This document shows positions 8,936 to 18,011 of a DNA stretch of 64,000 bases, piece by piece (the stretch's first letter is position 1; each line of letters begins with the position of its first letter). The notes under the pieces were generated by a model that worked only from the letters and a program-made list of their open reading frames with translations, had not been told where the DNA came from and made no database searches. Where the stretch lies: positions 1,302,001 through 1,366,000 of the forward strand of contig CP030868.2 of the NCBI GenBank assembly GCA_004010835.2, read 5' to 3'. The translations under genes were made by a program, and so were the position numbers. This stretch comes from Oenococcus sp. UCMA 16435 (GTDB taxonomy: Bacteria; Bacillota; Bacilli; Lactobacillales; Lactobacillaceae).

Positions 8936-10390
8936 TTAATTTTCAGCGACGTATTCACTTAAAACCTGTCGATTGAGCATTCTGTAAAGGGTCAATAAGA
9001 AGGCTATTAGACTTAAAATTGCGGAAAAAATGAAACAGAAGTGCATGGATTTAATGAAATATTCTGGATGACTTGGTAAATAATTAACAACCGTACGACC
9101 AGCCAAACGGCTCATACTAAGAAAAAGCATTGTTGTTGCAAAGGTATTTCCTACAACAAAACCAACATTTCTTGCTAAAGCCATCACCGAACCAGCGACT
9201 CCCAGAAGTTCTCGCGGCACAGTACTCATAGTTAGAGCACTGTTGGGTGATGAAAATATGGTACCCGTTAGGCCGTTAATGAATAAAGTAACCACTAGAA
9301 GAATATATGGTGATTGTCCGCCAATCAAAAGATATCCAACTTGGCCTAAAGCCAGTCCGCCTAGTCCGATTAGGGTTACCACTTCTTTATCGAACTTGTC
9401 TCCAGCCCAACCTGCAATTGGAGAACAAACTAAGTTAGTGATTGGGAAGACCATCAATATTAAACTCGATTGACCAGGTGTCAGTTTACGCAAATCCTGC
9501 AAATAAAAGGGCATTAATATATTCGTGTACGAATTAACTGCGAAAACAAGAAATGCTGTCGTTATAGAAATCGAATACAGTTGGTTCTTAAAAATCTTTA
9601 ATTTTATTATTGGTTCTTTGAATGAAGATTCTGCTTTTATGAATGCAATGAAAAGAAGAATTGAAACAATCAGGCCGGTAATTACCAAGATATTTTTAAA
9701 ACCGACTGTTTGAGCTGCTTCAACTGATAAGAAGAAACACGCGATAAAACTGAAAAATAGGGCCGAACCGATATAGTCTATTTTTCCATTCGGTTGAGAA
9801 ATCGTATCTTTTGGAAAGTATTTGAAACCGATAAAAATAGCCAGTATTCCAATTGGAACGTTGATCCAAAAAATATAAGACCAACTGAGAAAATTCAGAA
9901 TAGCACCTCCAAATGCTGGACCGGCAATTGTCCCAACTGAAACGAACATAATATTGATTGCCAGCGCTCGTGCACGAAAATTTGAAGGAAAACTGGCTGT
10001 AAGTATACCAAAGCCGGTCGACATTGCCATTGAAGCCCCAATTGCTTGAACGACAAGAGAACTTAGTAGAAAAATAAGTCCGAGTGGGATTCCAGCTAAA
10101 AGCGAACCGATCGTAAAGATGATTGTCCCGATTTTGAAAATTTTTATTTTGCCATATACATCACCCATACGGCCAAAAAGCATGAGTAATCCGGATAATG
10201 TAACTAAGTATGTAATTATGGTCCATGTGGACTGATTTAATGGTATGTTCAAATCTTTTGAAATCGAGGGCAGGGCAATATTCATGATTGACGAGTCCAA
10301 AGTTGCCATGAAGGACATTACTCCTATGGCAATTAATATCAAAATATGATCTCTACCTATTTTATTTAATTCGTTTTTTTTATTAGACAT
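8936..10390 (-). CDS. DHA2 family MFS exporter, probably in the LysR-controlled phenolic regulon
   Basis: 484 residues, 14 membrane helices. Motif D1 is LDSSIMNIALPSI (~27-39), motif A GRMGDVYGK (~73-81) and motif C GTIAGPAFGGAIL (~153-165). It is transcribed divergently from the LysR gene at 10956. The palindrome TTTCCA-AAA-TGGAAA lies at 10480-10494, 90 bases upstream of the start, and the same palindrome type precedes the hydrolase operon at 12356. That suggests the exporter moves a substrate or product of that pathway. An AAGGAGAG lies about 20 bases before the ATG, farther than usual. The convergent gap to the MacB gene (8740-8935) contains nothing recognisable. Confidence 0.85.
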   Translation of the reverse strand: MSNKKNELNKIGRDHILILIAIGVMSFMATLDSSIMNIALPSISKDLNIPLNQSTWTIITYLVTLSGLLMLFGRMGDVYGKIKIFKIGTIIFTIGSLLAGIPLGLIFLLSSLVVQAIGASMAMSTGFGILTASFPSNFRARALAINIMFVSVGTIAGPAFGGAILNFLSWSYIFWINVPIGILAIFIGFKYFPKDTISQPNGKIDYIGSALFFSFIACFFLSVEAAQTVGFKNILVITGLIVSILLFIAFIKAESSFKEPIIKLKIFKNQLYSISITTAFLVFAVNSYTNILMPFYLQDLRKLTPGQSSLILMVFPITNLVCSPIAGWAGDKFDKEVVTLIGLGGLALGQVGYLLIGGQSPYILLVVTLFINGLTGTIFSSPNSALTMSTVPRELLGVAGSVMALARNVGFVVGNTFATTMLFLSMSRLAGRTVVNYLPSHPEYFIKSMHFCFIFSAILSLIAFLLTLYRMLNRQVLSEYVAEN

Positions 10391-10955
10391 TTTATTATTA
10401 ATTGGTGGTTTCTCTCCTTAACAAAAATAATCTTACAGCTGTTATGTGCAACAAATTAATTCATATTATTTGATGATTTTTTCCAAAATGGAAAGAGTAC
10501 TCATTGTTGATTTGTTTTTGTTGATATCTAATAAGTTATATTTGTCGTGGGAATAAAATGCTTTCAATGATAGAGAATATTTTAATTTTGTTAGACGGCC
10601 ATTAGTAAAATTCACAATTTTACGTCAGGCAATCATGGCAATAATAAATAATTTTATTTTTTATAAGTGCATTTTTTGATAAAAAATTATACGCAAGGAA
10701 GTTCTATGAGGACAAAACTATTAGTAATCTTTTAGTTGAACTTTTTAATCCTATAGATTATTAATTGAAGTGATTATTTTGTAGAATATTCACTAGCAAG
10801 CATATGTGAATCTAGTATTTAACGGTTTCGCAAATAAACATATTTTTGCTTGGTTTACCTACAAATTTTTTATTTAATAATAATTATCATATTCTGCTTG
10901 ATCATTTTTAGTTGCAATTTATGTAATTGCAATATCGCTCAGATTGGAGCCAATC
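10391..10955. promoter_or_regulatory. Divergent control region with LysR-type palindrome
   Basis: 565 bp between the DHA2 exporter (-) and lysR (+). The 15-bp palindrome TTTCCAAAATGGAAA occupies 10480-10494. Its arms TTTCCA/TGGAAA are identical to those of the palindrome at 12259-12273 in front of the hydrolase operon. The rest is AT-rich with no reading frame I would support. Confidence 0.5.
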
Positions 10956-11846
10956 ATGGAAATCAGCGTCCTGAAAGAATTTGTTGTTCTGGTACAAACG
11001 CATAGTTTTCAAAAAACATCGGAAAGAATGCATCTCTCTCAATCTTCCTTAACTAAACACATCCATAAATTGGAGCAGGAACTCAACGTACCACTTTTTA
11101 ACAGGTCCACAAGAAGAGTCAGTACAACTGAATATGGCCAGAATTTTTATAAATACACAAAACAAATTGTAGATATATTTAACACATCAGTTAAATCTTT
11201 GAACGATTTAAATACTGATAATATGACCAGCTTTTCGATTAATTTTTTGCCAATGCTTAGTCATTACGGGATTGCGGAAATGACTTCTAATTTCGTTAAA
11301 AATAATCCCAATTATCAGCTCAATCTAGAGGAAAGTAATAACCCTGAACGGGTTCTTTTGGACGGACAATGTGATTTTGCCTTTATTACCGATAATAGTT
11401 TGATTGGTCAGAAAATGAATAGCTTGATTTATCAAACTGATAGTCTTGTTGCTGTGCTTGCTGAGGATCATCCACTCGCAAAAAATGATTCCTTGTCGCT
11501 TAAAGAATTGAAGGATCAAAAATTTATTACTCATAAAATAATTTCGGGTAGATCGAATTTAAAGGAATCCAATTTTTATCTTTTATGCAATCAAAATGGA
11601 TTTGTTCCTAAGATTGTTGCCAATATCAGTTTTTCATCGACAATTTTAAAGTTGGTTAGACAAAATTATGGGGTTGCTATTTTAAACCGTAAGTCTATTC
11701 CGCCGGAAGCCACAGACGTAAAAATAATTAACATTGTTCCCAAAATTCCATTTTATGTTTATATGGTTTATTTAAAAGAAAAAAAATTAAATAAAGCTGC
11801 AAACGATTTTCTAAATTATGTTAATAATGGCACAATGGAAAAATGA
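10956..11846 (+). CDS. LysR family transcriptional regulator
   Basis: 296 residues. The N-terminal helix-turn-helix reads VLVQTHSFQKTSERMHLSQSSLTKHIHKLEQELNVPLFNR, the standard LysR DNA-binding domain, followed by a periplasmic-binding-protein-like effector domain (~90-290). ATG 10956 is chosen because GGAG sits at 10946-10949; a TTG at 10944 is in frame but overlaps this site. It sits between a divergent exporter and a co-directed catabolic operon that share the palindrome TTTCCA-N3-TGGAAA, so it is the obvious candidate activator of both. The inducer is presumably the aromatic substrate, by inference. Confidence 0.88.
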   Translation: MEISVLKEFVVLVQTHSFQKTSERMHLSQSSLTKHIHKLEQELNVPLFNRSTRRVSTTEYGQNFYKYTKQIVDIFNTSVKSLNDLNTDNMTSFSINFLPMLSHYGIAEMTSNFVKNNPNYQLNLEESNNPERVLLDGQCDFAFITDNSLIGQKMNSLIYQTDSLVAVLAEDHPLAKNDSLSLKELKDQKFITHKIISGRSNLKESNFYLLCNQNGFVPKIVANISFSSTILKLVRQNYGVAILNRKSIPPEATDVKIINIVPKIPFYVYMVYLKEKKLNKAANDFLNYVNNGTMEK

Positions 11847-12355
11847 CTATTATTGGTAATAAATAATTTTTCAACTTCAGTTATGTAAGATGGCCTATGT
11901 TTTTTTCCATAGAATAAAAAAATTTAACTTTTTTATTTTGTATTTTTGTGCAGTATTTAAGTTTGCAATTTATTTGTCAATTAATTTTGATTTATGGCTG
12001 AATGATTATTTTGAGCCTTTTATTTATTATTAAGTTTTTGGGATGAACTGTGTGATTTTAAACTTCGTTAAGTTTTTAAAATTACTTTTGAGCTCTTTTT
12101 TTATGTTCTAATTTAGATCCTTTTTGGCTTTTCTGTCTAATTTAGAAAAATTATTTTTTCTATTGTTAATGTTTTGATTGTTTTTCGAAAGTTGACGCCA
12201 TGACAATTAATAAGTATGGATTATTTATTATATTTTCTAAAAATGGAATATATTCATTTTTCCATTATGGAAATAATCAACGAGCAAAACGAATTAATCG
12301 TTGTTGTTTGCGGACGTAGAATGAGCTTGTTAATAAGAAAAGGAGGCTGCTTATA
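11847..12355. promoter_or_regulatory. Promoter region of the hydrolase operon with second LysR-type palindrome
   Basis: 509 bp without a gene. The 15-bp palindrome TTTCCATTATGGAAA lies at 12259-12273 and is immediately preceded by a degenerate copy (ATGGAATATATTCAT, 12242-12256). This is the arrangement expected for a LysR regulatory site plus activation half-site. A strong AGGAGG at 12341-12346 serves the TTG start at 12356. Confidence 0.55.
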
Positions 12356-13192
12356 TTGAATAAATATAAAATACCAGAATTATCATCAAATGAAAAAAAA
12401 TTGCCGCTGGCAAAGTATTATTACGACTATCCCTTGTATCATGTCGGTCCTTTGCAGCAAACAATTTTAGATGCAGGACCAATGGACCCAAAGGATGCAA
12501 TACCTGCAGTTGACTGGTTGGATTTGCTTCAGACGAAGGGCTATCGAAATATTGTTTATGGCTATTGTATGATGCCGGATGGCTCTGGTTTTTACATCAA
12601 TTATTCAACAACTTCGCCCGAGTGGAATCCAAAATGGCGCCGCTGGTATGGAAAATGGGTTAACCAACGTTCAAAAAGTATGAAAGAAGGTGAAGGGAAT
12701 CTACGTTGCAAGATTTGGAATCCTATCGATCACTGGGATCATAAATTTGTGAACGGTAAAGACGATACAGACGGTGTCTGGTCATTAGAAAAACTGGATG
12801 TTGGATTAACTGACGATTCAAGCAAGGGAATTCCAGCTGTTTCCCACAATATTGATCTCAAGGATTATGGTTTGACCAGTGAGAAAGAAGAAGAATTGGA
12901 CAAGGCCGGATGCCACGTCTCTGCCTGCTATGAGGATTTTGAAGGTCCAGGACATCATTTAGTGTTGAGATTCAGTCGACCGGCTCCACTTGGAGGAACT
13001 GAACATATCAATTGCGAATGGATTGGCTACTTGGCAAAAGACGGAAAAGTAATACGCGACGAAGAGACCCCTGTTGATGAAACTTATTTAAAAAATGTGT
13101 TGGTACACAACACCATTGAAGCGGATCATTTAGCTCAAGTATTACCAGATCTATACGAAGAATATTCATCCAAGCCAATGGACGCTGATTAG
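12356..13192 (+). CDS. DAPG hydrolase (PhlG)/phloretin hydrolase-like protein, copy 1
   Basis: 278 residues, close to the ~270-290 of the family. Recognisable conserved segments are YGYCMMPDGSGF (~64-75), LRCKIWNPIDHWDH (~116-129), HHLVLRFSRPAPLGG (~201-215), EWIGYL and the C-terminal VHNTIEADHLAQVLPDLYEEY (~249-269). In PhlG the corresponding His, Glu, His and His-x3-Glu residues bind zinc, so this is a probable metal-dependent enzyme that splits a C-C bond next to an aromatic ring (acylphloroglucinols, or phloretin to phloroglucinol plus phloretic acid). The start is TTG with AGGAGG nine bases upstream. It is the first gene of a five-gene operon. The family assignment is fairly secure; the substrate is inference. 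Confidence 0.75.
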   Translation: MNKYKIPELSSNEKKLPLAKYYYDYPLYHVGPLQQTILDAGPMDPKDAIPAVDWLDLLQTKGYRNIVYGYCMMPDGSGFYINYSTTSPEWNPKWRRWYGKWVNQRSKSMKEGEGNLRCKIWNPIDHWDHKFVNGKDDTDGVWSLEKLDVGLTDDSSKGIPAVSHNIDLKDYGLTSEKEEELDKAGCHVSACYEDFEGPGHHLVLRFSRPAPLGGTEHINCEWIGYLAKDGKVIRDEETPVDETYLKNVLVHNTIEADHLAQVLPDLYEEYSSKPMDAD

Positions 13193-13231
13193 AAAAGTTA
13201 ATTAAAGAATAATATAGAAAGGATTGAAAAT

Positions 13232-14113
13232 ATGTTTATAAATATAGAAAAAGAAGATATTGACACAAACGATCCAAGTGTTGTGAAAAAAAGGCAAAAA
13301 CTATTTCCAGAAGAAGAAAAAATGCCATTGGCAAAGTATTTTTATAACTATCCATTGCATTATCCTTCTCCACTTGAAATGCAAATTATTGAAAACTTGA
13401 ATCCCATGAAACCATCCGATACTATTCCGGTTGAGAATTTCACAGATCTTTTAAAACCTTATGGATATGACAAATTTGAAACAGGTTATTGCTTGATGCC
13501 GGATGGCTCTGGATATGTGGCTACCTATAGGGTACGACCACCCTATATCACTCAGGAAATGGAAAGATGGTATAGAAATTGGCGAAATCTAAAATCTAAA
13601 AGCATGATTCCCGGCCATGGAAATCTCCGCTACAAAATTTGGAACTATGCCGATCATTTTGATCATTATTATATTAATTGGAGAGATGGTTCCGAGGGTA
13701 TTCATACGACAGAAAGCCTGGACCTTGGCGAAGGGCAGAGAATGTATGACACGATTCGCCATCAATATGATTTGCATGATTTTGGAGTAAGGGATGCAAA
13801 ATTTGACGAACTAAAAAAAGCTGGTTGCCAGTTAACTAGTCGGGGATCTTACGAAACTTTTGATGAACCCGGAACCCATCTTAATTTAAGTTATTCAAGA
13901 CCATGTCCACTCGGTGGCACCGAAACTAGGAGCCGCGAATGGATTGGATGGAGACCGGAAAACGGTAAATTGGTCAGAGATGAAAGTACAAAATGTAGCG
14001 AAGAGTATTTAAAAATGGTCGTAATTCATACGTTAATTGAATGGGAACATTTATACACATTTCTTCCGGATCTTTATGCAGAATATCACGACCAACCAAT
14101 GGATGCAGACTGA
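13232..14113 (+). CDS. DAPG hydrolase (PhlG)/phloretin hydrolase-like protein, copy 2
   Basis: 293 residues, a clear paralogue of the preceding gene 39 bp upstream: shared PLAKYFYNYPLHY, TGYCLMPDGSGY, LRYKIWNYADHFDHYY, PCPLGGTETRSREWIGW and the end TLIEWEHLYTFLPDLYAEYHDQPMDAD. The putative zinc-binding His residues in the DH-x2-H segment and the H-x3-E near the end (HTLIEWEH) are kept. The copies differ through much of the middle, so they are old duplicates and may form a heteromeric enzyme or act on different substrates. ATG 13232 has AAGGATTG upstream. Confidence 0.75.
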   Translation: MFINIEKEDIDTNDPSVVKKRQKLFPEEEKMPLAKYFYNYPLHYPSPLEMQIIENLNPMKPSDTIPVENFTDLLKPYGYDKFETGYCLMPDGSGYVATYRVRPPYITQEMERWYRNWRNLKSKSMIPGHGNLRYKIWNYADHFDHYYINWRDGSEGIHTTESLDLGEGQRMYDTIRHQYDLHDFGVRDAKFDELKKAGCQLTSRGSYETFDEPGTHLNLSYSRPCPLGGTETRSREWIGWRPENGKLVRDESTKCSEEYLKMVVIHTLIEWEHLYTFLPDLYAEYHDQPMDAD

Positions 14114-14176
14114 AATAATTTTGTTTATATAAATCATAATCTGACGAAAAATTAGATAGAAGTGAAGGTGTTTTAC

Positions 14177-14977
14177 ATGCTGACTTTAAAAGGTAGAACG
14201 ATGATTATTACCGGTGGCGCCGGTAATAATGGTTTAGCAATTGCAAAAATGGCTTTGGAATATGGAATGAACGTAGCCTTTATGAGTTCTTTTCATGGGA
14301 AAGCCTTAGGAGCAGTGAACAAATTTGATCCAAAATATAAGGAACAGTTAATTGGTTTCGCACAAAATCCCCAAGCACGACTTGCTGAAAATATTGAATG
14401 TGATCCTAATTTATATAACGAAAATACTACACAAGAAGATGTTCTTGGATGGATCTATGAAAAATTTGGAAGTATAGATGTTGTTATAAATGGTTCACAG
14501 GGCCATGACCGTCACAATATGGAAGAAACCGATAAAAAGATTTGGAAGCATTCAATGGAAGTTGTAGAAGCGGCATTTTTCAACACGAAATTGGCGCTTC
14601 CTTATTTAAAGAAAAGCGAATCTCCAAGAGTTATTAATTTAACAACCAGTGATGGGAAAAACGGTGGATGGTATCCTAATCCGTCATTTGCAGCTTCGAG
14701 AGGTGGAGTTGTTAATCTGACTTACGAGATGGCAAAAGAATTGGGCCATTATGGAATAACTGTCAACTGTGTTTTAACCGGACACATAGAAGATGATGTA
14801 CCAGAAGAGGACACACTCTCTCCGGAAATGCGTAGAGTTTTGCTCGCCAGGACTGCCTTGGGTAGGTTGGGAGTTCCGGAAGATGTTGCTGGAGCGGTCA
14901 ATTTTTTGGCCAGTGAAGAATCTTCTTTTATTACTGGTGCAGTGATTGATGTAAATGGAGGTGCTATTATGGGATAA
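14177..14977 (+). CDS. Short-chain dehydrogenase/reductase-like protein with altered catalytic residues
   Basis: 266 residues with the SDR Rossmann fold: nucleotide-binding ITGGAGNNG near residues 11-19 and the C-terminal EDVAGAVNFLASEESSFITGAVIDVNGG typical of classical SDRs. The NNAG motif is replaced by NGSQG, and the catalytic YxxxK is replaced by FAASR (SFAASRGGV), so Tyr is Phe and Lys is Arg. It may lack normal oxidoreductase activity or use another chemistry. Start 14177 follows GAAGGTG; an upstream GTG at 14162 is in frame but overlaps that site. It lies in the operon with the two PhlG-like genes. The role is unknown. Confidence 0.75.
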   Translation: MLTLKGRTMIITGGAGNNGLAIAKMALEYGMNVAFMSSFHGKALGAVNKFDPKYKEQLIGFAQNPQARLAENIECDPNLYNENTTQEDVLGWIYEKFGSIDVVINGSQGHDRHNMEETDKKIWKHSMEVVEAAFFNTKLALPYLKKSESPRVINLTTSDGKNGGWYPNPSFAASRGGVVNLTYEMAKELGHYGITVNCVLTGHIEDDVPEEDTLSPEMRRVLLARTALGRLGVPEDVAGAVNFLASEESSFITGAVIDVNGGAIMG

Positions 14978-14994
14978 TTTTTTTTATTTTCTAT

Positions 14995-15008
14995 TGTAAG
15001 CGCTTTCT
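14995..15008 (+). promoter_or_regulatory. Putative catabolite-responsive element (cre)
   Basis: TGTAAGCGCTTTCT matches the cre consensus TGWAANCGNTNWCA at 13 of 14 positions. It lies between the SDR gene and the GPH symporter, 64 bases before the latter's start, so carbon catabolite control by CcpA of the transporter is likely. Confidence 0.5.
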
Positions 15009-15071
15009 TGATATGTGAAAAATAAACAGTATTTTAAATAAATAAAAAAGAATTTAAAAGAGGTTCTGAAA

Positions 15072-16481
15072 ATGGAAAAAAATGCCCCCCGTGCCTTTGG
15101 GCTACAGGACAAAGTCGGCTATATGTTTGGCGATATTGCTGGTGATGGTTGTTTTGTTTTATCTTCTACATTTTTATTAAAATTTTATACAGATATTATG
15201 AAGTTGTCTCCGGCGGTTGTCGGGCTCATGATGACGGTTGTAGGCTTTGTTTGTATGTTTACAACGATAGTTATAGGGCAAGTTGTCGATCACTCTGAAA
15301 TTACAAAAAACGGAAAATTCAAACCATGGATTTTACGGATGGCTGCTCCTCTTTGCTTGTTCAACTTTTTAATGTATCCTAGTTGGTTTGCTAATATGAG
15401 TACATTATTTAAGCTGGTGTGGATGTTTGGAACATACCTTTTGTACTTAAGTATTTTTTATGAATTTATAGATGTACCCTTTGGATCAATGGCATCGGTT
15501 ATTACTGGAAATCCAGACGAAAGAACAGCTTTGTCAAACTGGAGGTCTATCGGAGGTACTGTGGCCGTAACAGTTGTAACGGCTATTGCACCATTAATTG
15601 TTTATCAGACAAAAGCAAATGGCAACGTTGTTCTTGTAGGTCGCAGCATGACTCTTTTTGCATTAGCTATTTCAGTATTTATGTTTATCTGCTATATGCT
15701 ACTTTATTTTTTAACGACTGAAAGAGTTAAGCCTAAAAAAGATAAGAAAAGCGATCAGAAATTTAAAATAAAGGATCTATTTAGCACTATTTTTGCTACC
15801 AGAAGTTTAATGGTACTTGCTTTGGTAGTAATTATACGTGAATTAGGAAACACCGGCCTTCAAGGAATGGCTTCATATATTTATCCAGATTATTTTCATA
15901 GCGCTGTCGCACAGTCGATTGGTGGATTTATGGGAACGGTAGTATCGTTCGTTGTTGCTACATTTATTACGAAAGTGGCAAATCGCTTTGGAAAGAAAGA
16001 AATTATCGCCCTTGGTTGCTATTTAGCTGCCGGAATACTTGCGATTGCGTATTTAATTCATACGCATAATGCTTATCTTTGGATAACCTTTTATGGAATC
16101 GCAACGGTTGGAATTATTATTTACGGAGCAGTTAGTTGGGCTCTGGTGCCTGATATTGTTGATGAAGTCCAGGTAAGAAGCGATAGACATCGTGCTGGGA
16201 CTGTTTATAGTGTTTTTAGCTTATCAAGAAGTATTGGCCAAGCTCTTTCGGCCAGTGTTGTTGGCTTTATGTTGACTGGAGTAGGATACACGCCCGCTAA
16301 AGCTATGGCAGGGAATGCGCACATTGTAAATGGTATTTATAATATAACCTGCATTGTGCCTCTTGTTGCTTTTCTAATAGTTGGTCTATTATTAAGTTTT
16401 CTTTATCCGTTGAACAAGAAAACTGTTCATAAGAATTCGGAGATTTTGAAATCTCGAAACGAAATTTCCGAGAATTCTTGA
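15072..16481 (+). CDS. GPH family (glycoside-pentoside-hexuronide) cation symporter
   Basis: 469 residues, 12 membrane helices. The opening FGLQDKVGYMFGDIAGDG, the loop IIGQVVDHSEITKNGKFKPWIL (D-x-x-x-x-x-G-K-x-K-P-W) and later VPDIVDEVQVRSDRHRAGTVYSVFSL are characteristic of the MelB/GPH family. Such carriers take up glycosides or uronides with Na+ or H+. In an operon with PhlG-like hydrolases an aromatic glycoside (for example a phloridzin-type compound) is a plausible cargo; that is inference. Some GPH relatives in aromatic pathways carry the free acid instead. Confidence 0.85.
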   Translation: MEKNAPRAFGLQDKVGYMFGDIAGDGCFVLSSTFLLKFYTDIMKLSPAVVGLMMTVVGFVCMFTTIVIGQVVDHSEITKNGKFKPWILRMAAPLCLFNFLMYPSWFANMSTLFKLVWMFGTYLLYLSIFYEFIDVPFGSMASVITGNPDERTALSNWRSIGGTVAVTVVTAIAPLIVYQTKANGNVVLVGRSMTLFALAISVFMFICYMLLYFLTTERVKPKKDKKSDQKFKIKDLFSTIFATRSLMVLALVVIIRELGNTGLQGMASYIYPDYFHSAVAQSIGGFMGTVVSFVVATFITKVANRFGKKEIIALGCYLAAGILAIAYLIHTHNAYLWITFYGIATVGIIIYGAVSWALVPDIVDEVQVRSDRHRAGTVYSVFSLSRSIGQALSASVVGFMLTGVGYTPAKAMAGNAHIVNGIYNITCIVPLVAFLIVGLLLSFLYPLNKKTVHKNSEILKSRNEISENS

Positions 16482-16601
16482 TTAAATAGATTTTATTTAA
16501 ACTTATAAAATATAAAAATATTTTTTTAAAGTTGAAAGCCAACTTAATAAATTTGTACAGTTTGTTTTTTAACTTTATTAATTTATAAAAAGGTGCAATA
16601 G

Positions 16602-17855
16602 ATGGATATAAAAAGCATTTTCATTAGTATAAAACCTAAAATACCTGGTGCATTGTATGAACCACTTGATAAAAATGAAAAAAATCATATTGGTGTTCTT
16701 GTTATGCACTCAGATGAAAACTATCTTTCTTTTTCCGCTGGAGAAGAATTATCAAAAAGAGGATATACCGTTCTCTGTGTTAATGTTAGCGATCGGAATA
16801 ACAGTTTAAACACTAAATTATTAGAAGCAAGCTTTGCTGTTCGTTATCTCAAGCAGTATCAAGGAATTGAAAAAGTATTGCTTTTTGGGCACAGTGGCGG
16901 AGCAACTTTAATGAGTGCATATCAAAACATTGCAGAAAATGGTCCCGAGATTTTTCAGGGTAAAGAAAAACTTATTAAATGTCCAAGTGAATTAAATGGG
17001 TTTGAACCGGCAGACGGGCTATTACTGATTGATTCTAATTGGGGCAACGGGGCAATGAGATTATTTAGTTTAAATCCTGCCATAATTTCAGAAGATAATG
17101 GAACTAAAATCGACCCCAGTTTAGACTTATTCAATCCTGAAAACGGTTTTTCTCCTGATGGTTCTACTTATGATAAAGCATTCATTAGGCGGTTTCAAAA
17201 AATGCAAGGTAAACGAAACAATCATTTGATTAGCCATGCTTTAGAGAGACTGGACAAAATTGAAGCAGGTAAAGGCAGATATAAAGACGATGAACCTTTT
17301 GTGGTTCCTGATGCAGCACAGGGATTTATGAATAATAAATTGTATGCACAGGATATTAGACTTATGTCGCATACCCGTAAAGAACAAAATTTGCTTCATT
17401 TAAATGGAATATTGACTAAAGAGGTTGTCCATTCATTACGAAAACCTGAGAATAGCGAGTCTCTGGCAAATTCTTTGGGCGAAGGAGCTTTAATTACAAC
17501 AGTCAAAAAGTTTTTGGATTCATATGCGATTCGTACAACTGATGAATATGGTTATGACGAAAGTTCTGTTTATGGTGTTGATTGGTCATCTAGCTATAAC
17601 TGTACTACCGGTAATGTTAAAGGAATACATTCGCCGATATTGATAATGGGGATGACTGGTGGCTGGGAGTTTGCATGTGCTGAAACTATTTATGATAATG
17701 CAACAAGTGAGAATAAAACATTGACATATGTCGAAGGTGCAAATCATCTTTTTAAATTAGCTGAAAATCTCGAGACAAAAAGAGATCAGTTTGGCGATAC
17801 TATGAAGACTACTTATGACTACATTGATAATTGGATTGATAAATTCTATAAATAA
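16602..17855 (+). CDS. Alpha/beta hydrolase of the phenolic operon
   Basis: 417 residues. An alpha/beta-hydrolase core is visible: IGVLVMHSDENYLSFSAGEELSKRGYTVLCVN (~33-65), nucleophile elbow FGHSGGATLM (~91-100, Ser as GHSGG) and a C-terminal YVEGANHLFKL that can supply the catalytic His. The middle (~115-300) is a long insertion without recognised domains. It follows the GPH symporter by 120 bp and is the last large gene of the operon. It may cleave an ester or thioester bond in the substrate or in the product of the PhlG-like enzymes. The exact reaction is unknown. Confidence 0.7.
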   Translation: MDIKSIFISIKPKIPGALYEPLDKNEKNHIGVLVMHSDENYLSFSAGEELSKRGYTVLCVNVSDRNNSLNTKLLEASFAVRYLKQYQGIEKVLLFGHSGGATLMSAYQNIAENGPEIFQGKEKLIKCPSELNGFEPADGLLLIDSNWGNGAMRLFSLNPAIISEDNGTKIDPSLDLFNPENGFSPDGSTYDKAFIRRFQKMQGKRNNHLISHALERLDKIEAGKGRYKDDEPFVVPDAAQGFMNNKLYAQDIRLMSHTRKEQNLLHLNGILTKEVVHSLRKPENSESLANSLGEGALITTVKKFLDSYAIRTTDEYGYDESSVYGVDWSSSYNCTTGNVKGIHSPILIMGMTGGWEFACAETIYDNATSENKTLTYVEGANHLFKLAENLETKRDQFGDTMKTTYDYIDNWIDKFYK

Positions 17856-18011
17856 AATACAAACTTTTTCTGATTAATTTAATTAATATTTTAAACTATC
17901 GTTTCTGAAAAATATCTTTAGAAATTCGCTTCTGTTATGACTAATACTCAAAATAACCAATTAATAGCGATTTACTCAATAGTAAGCGAATAAATGGATT
18001 AGGAGTTTAAT

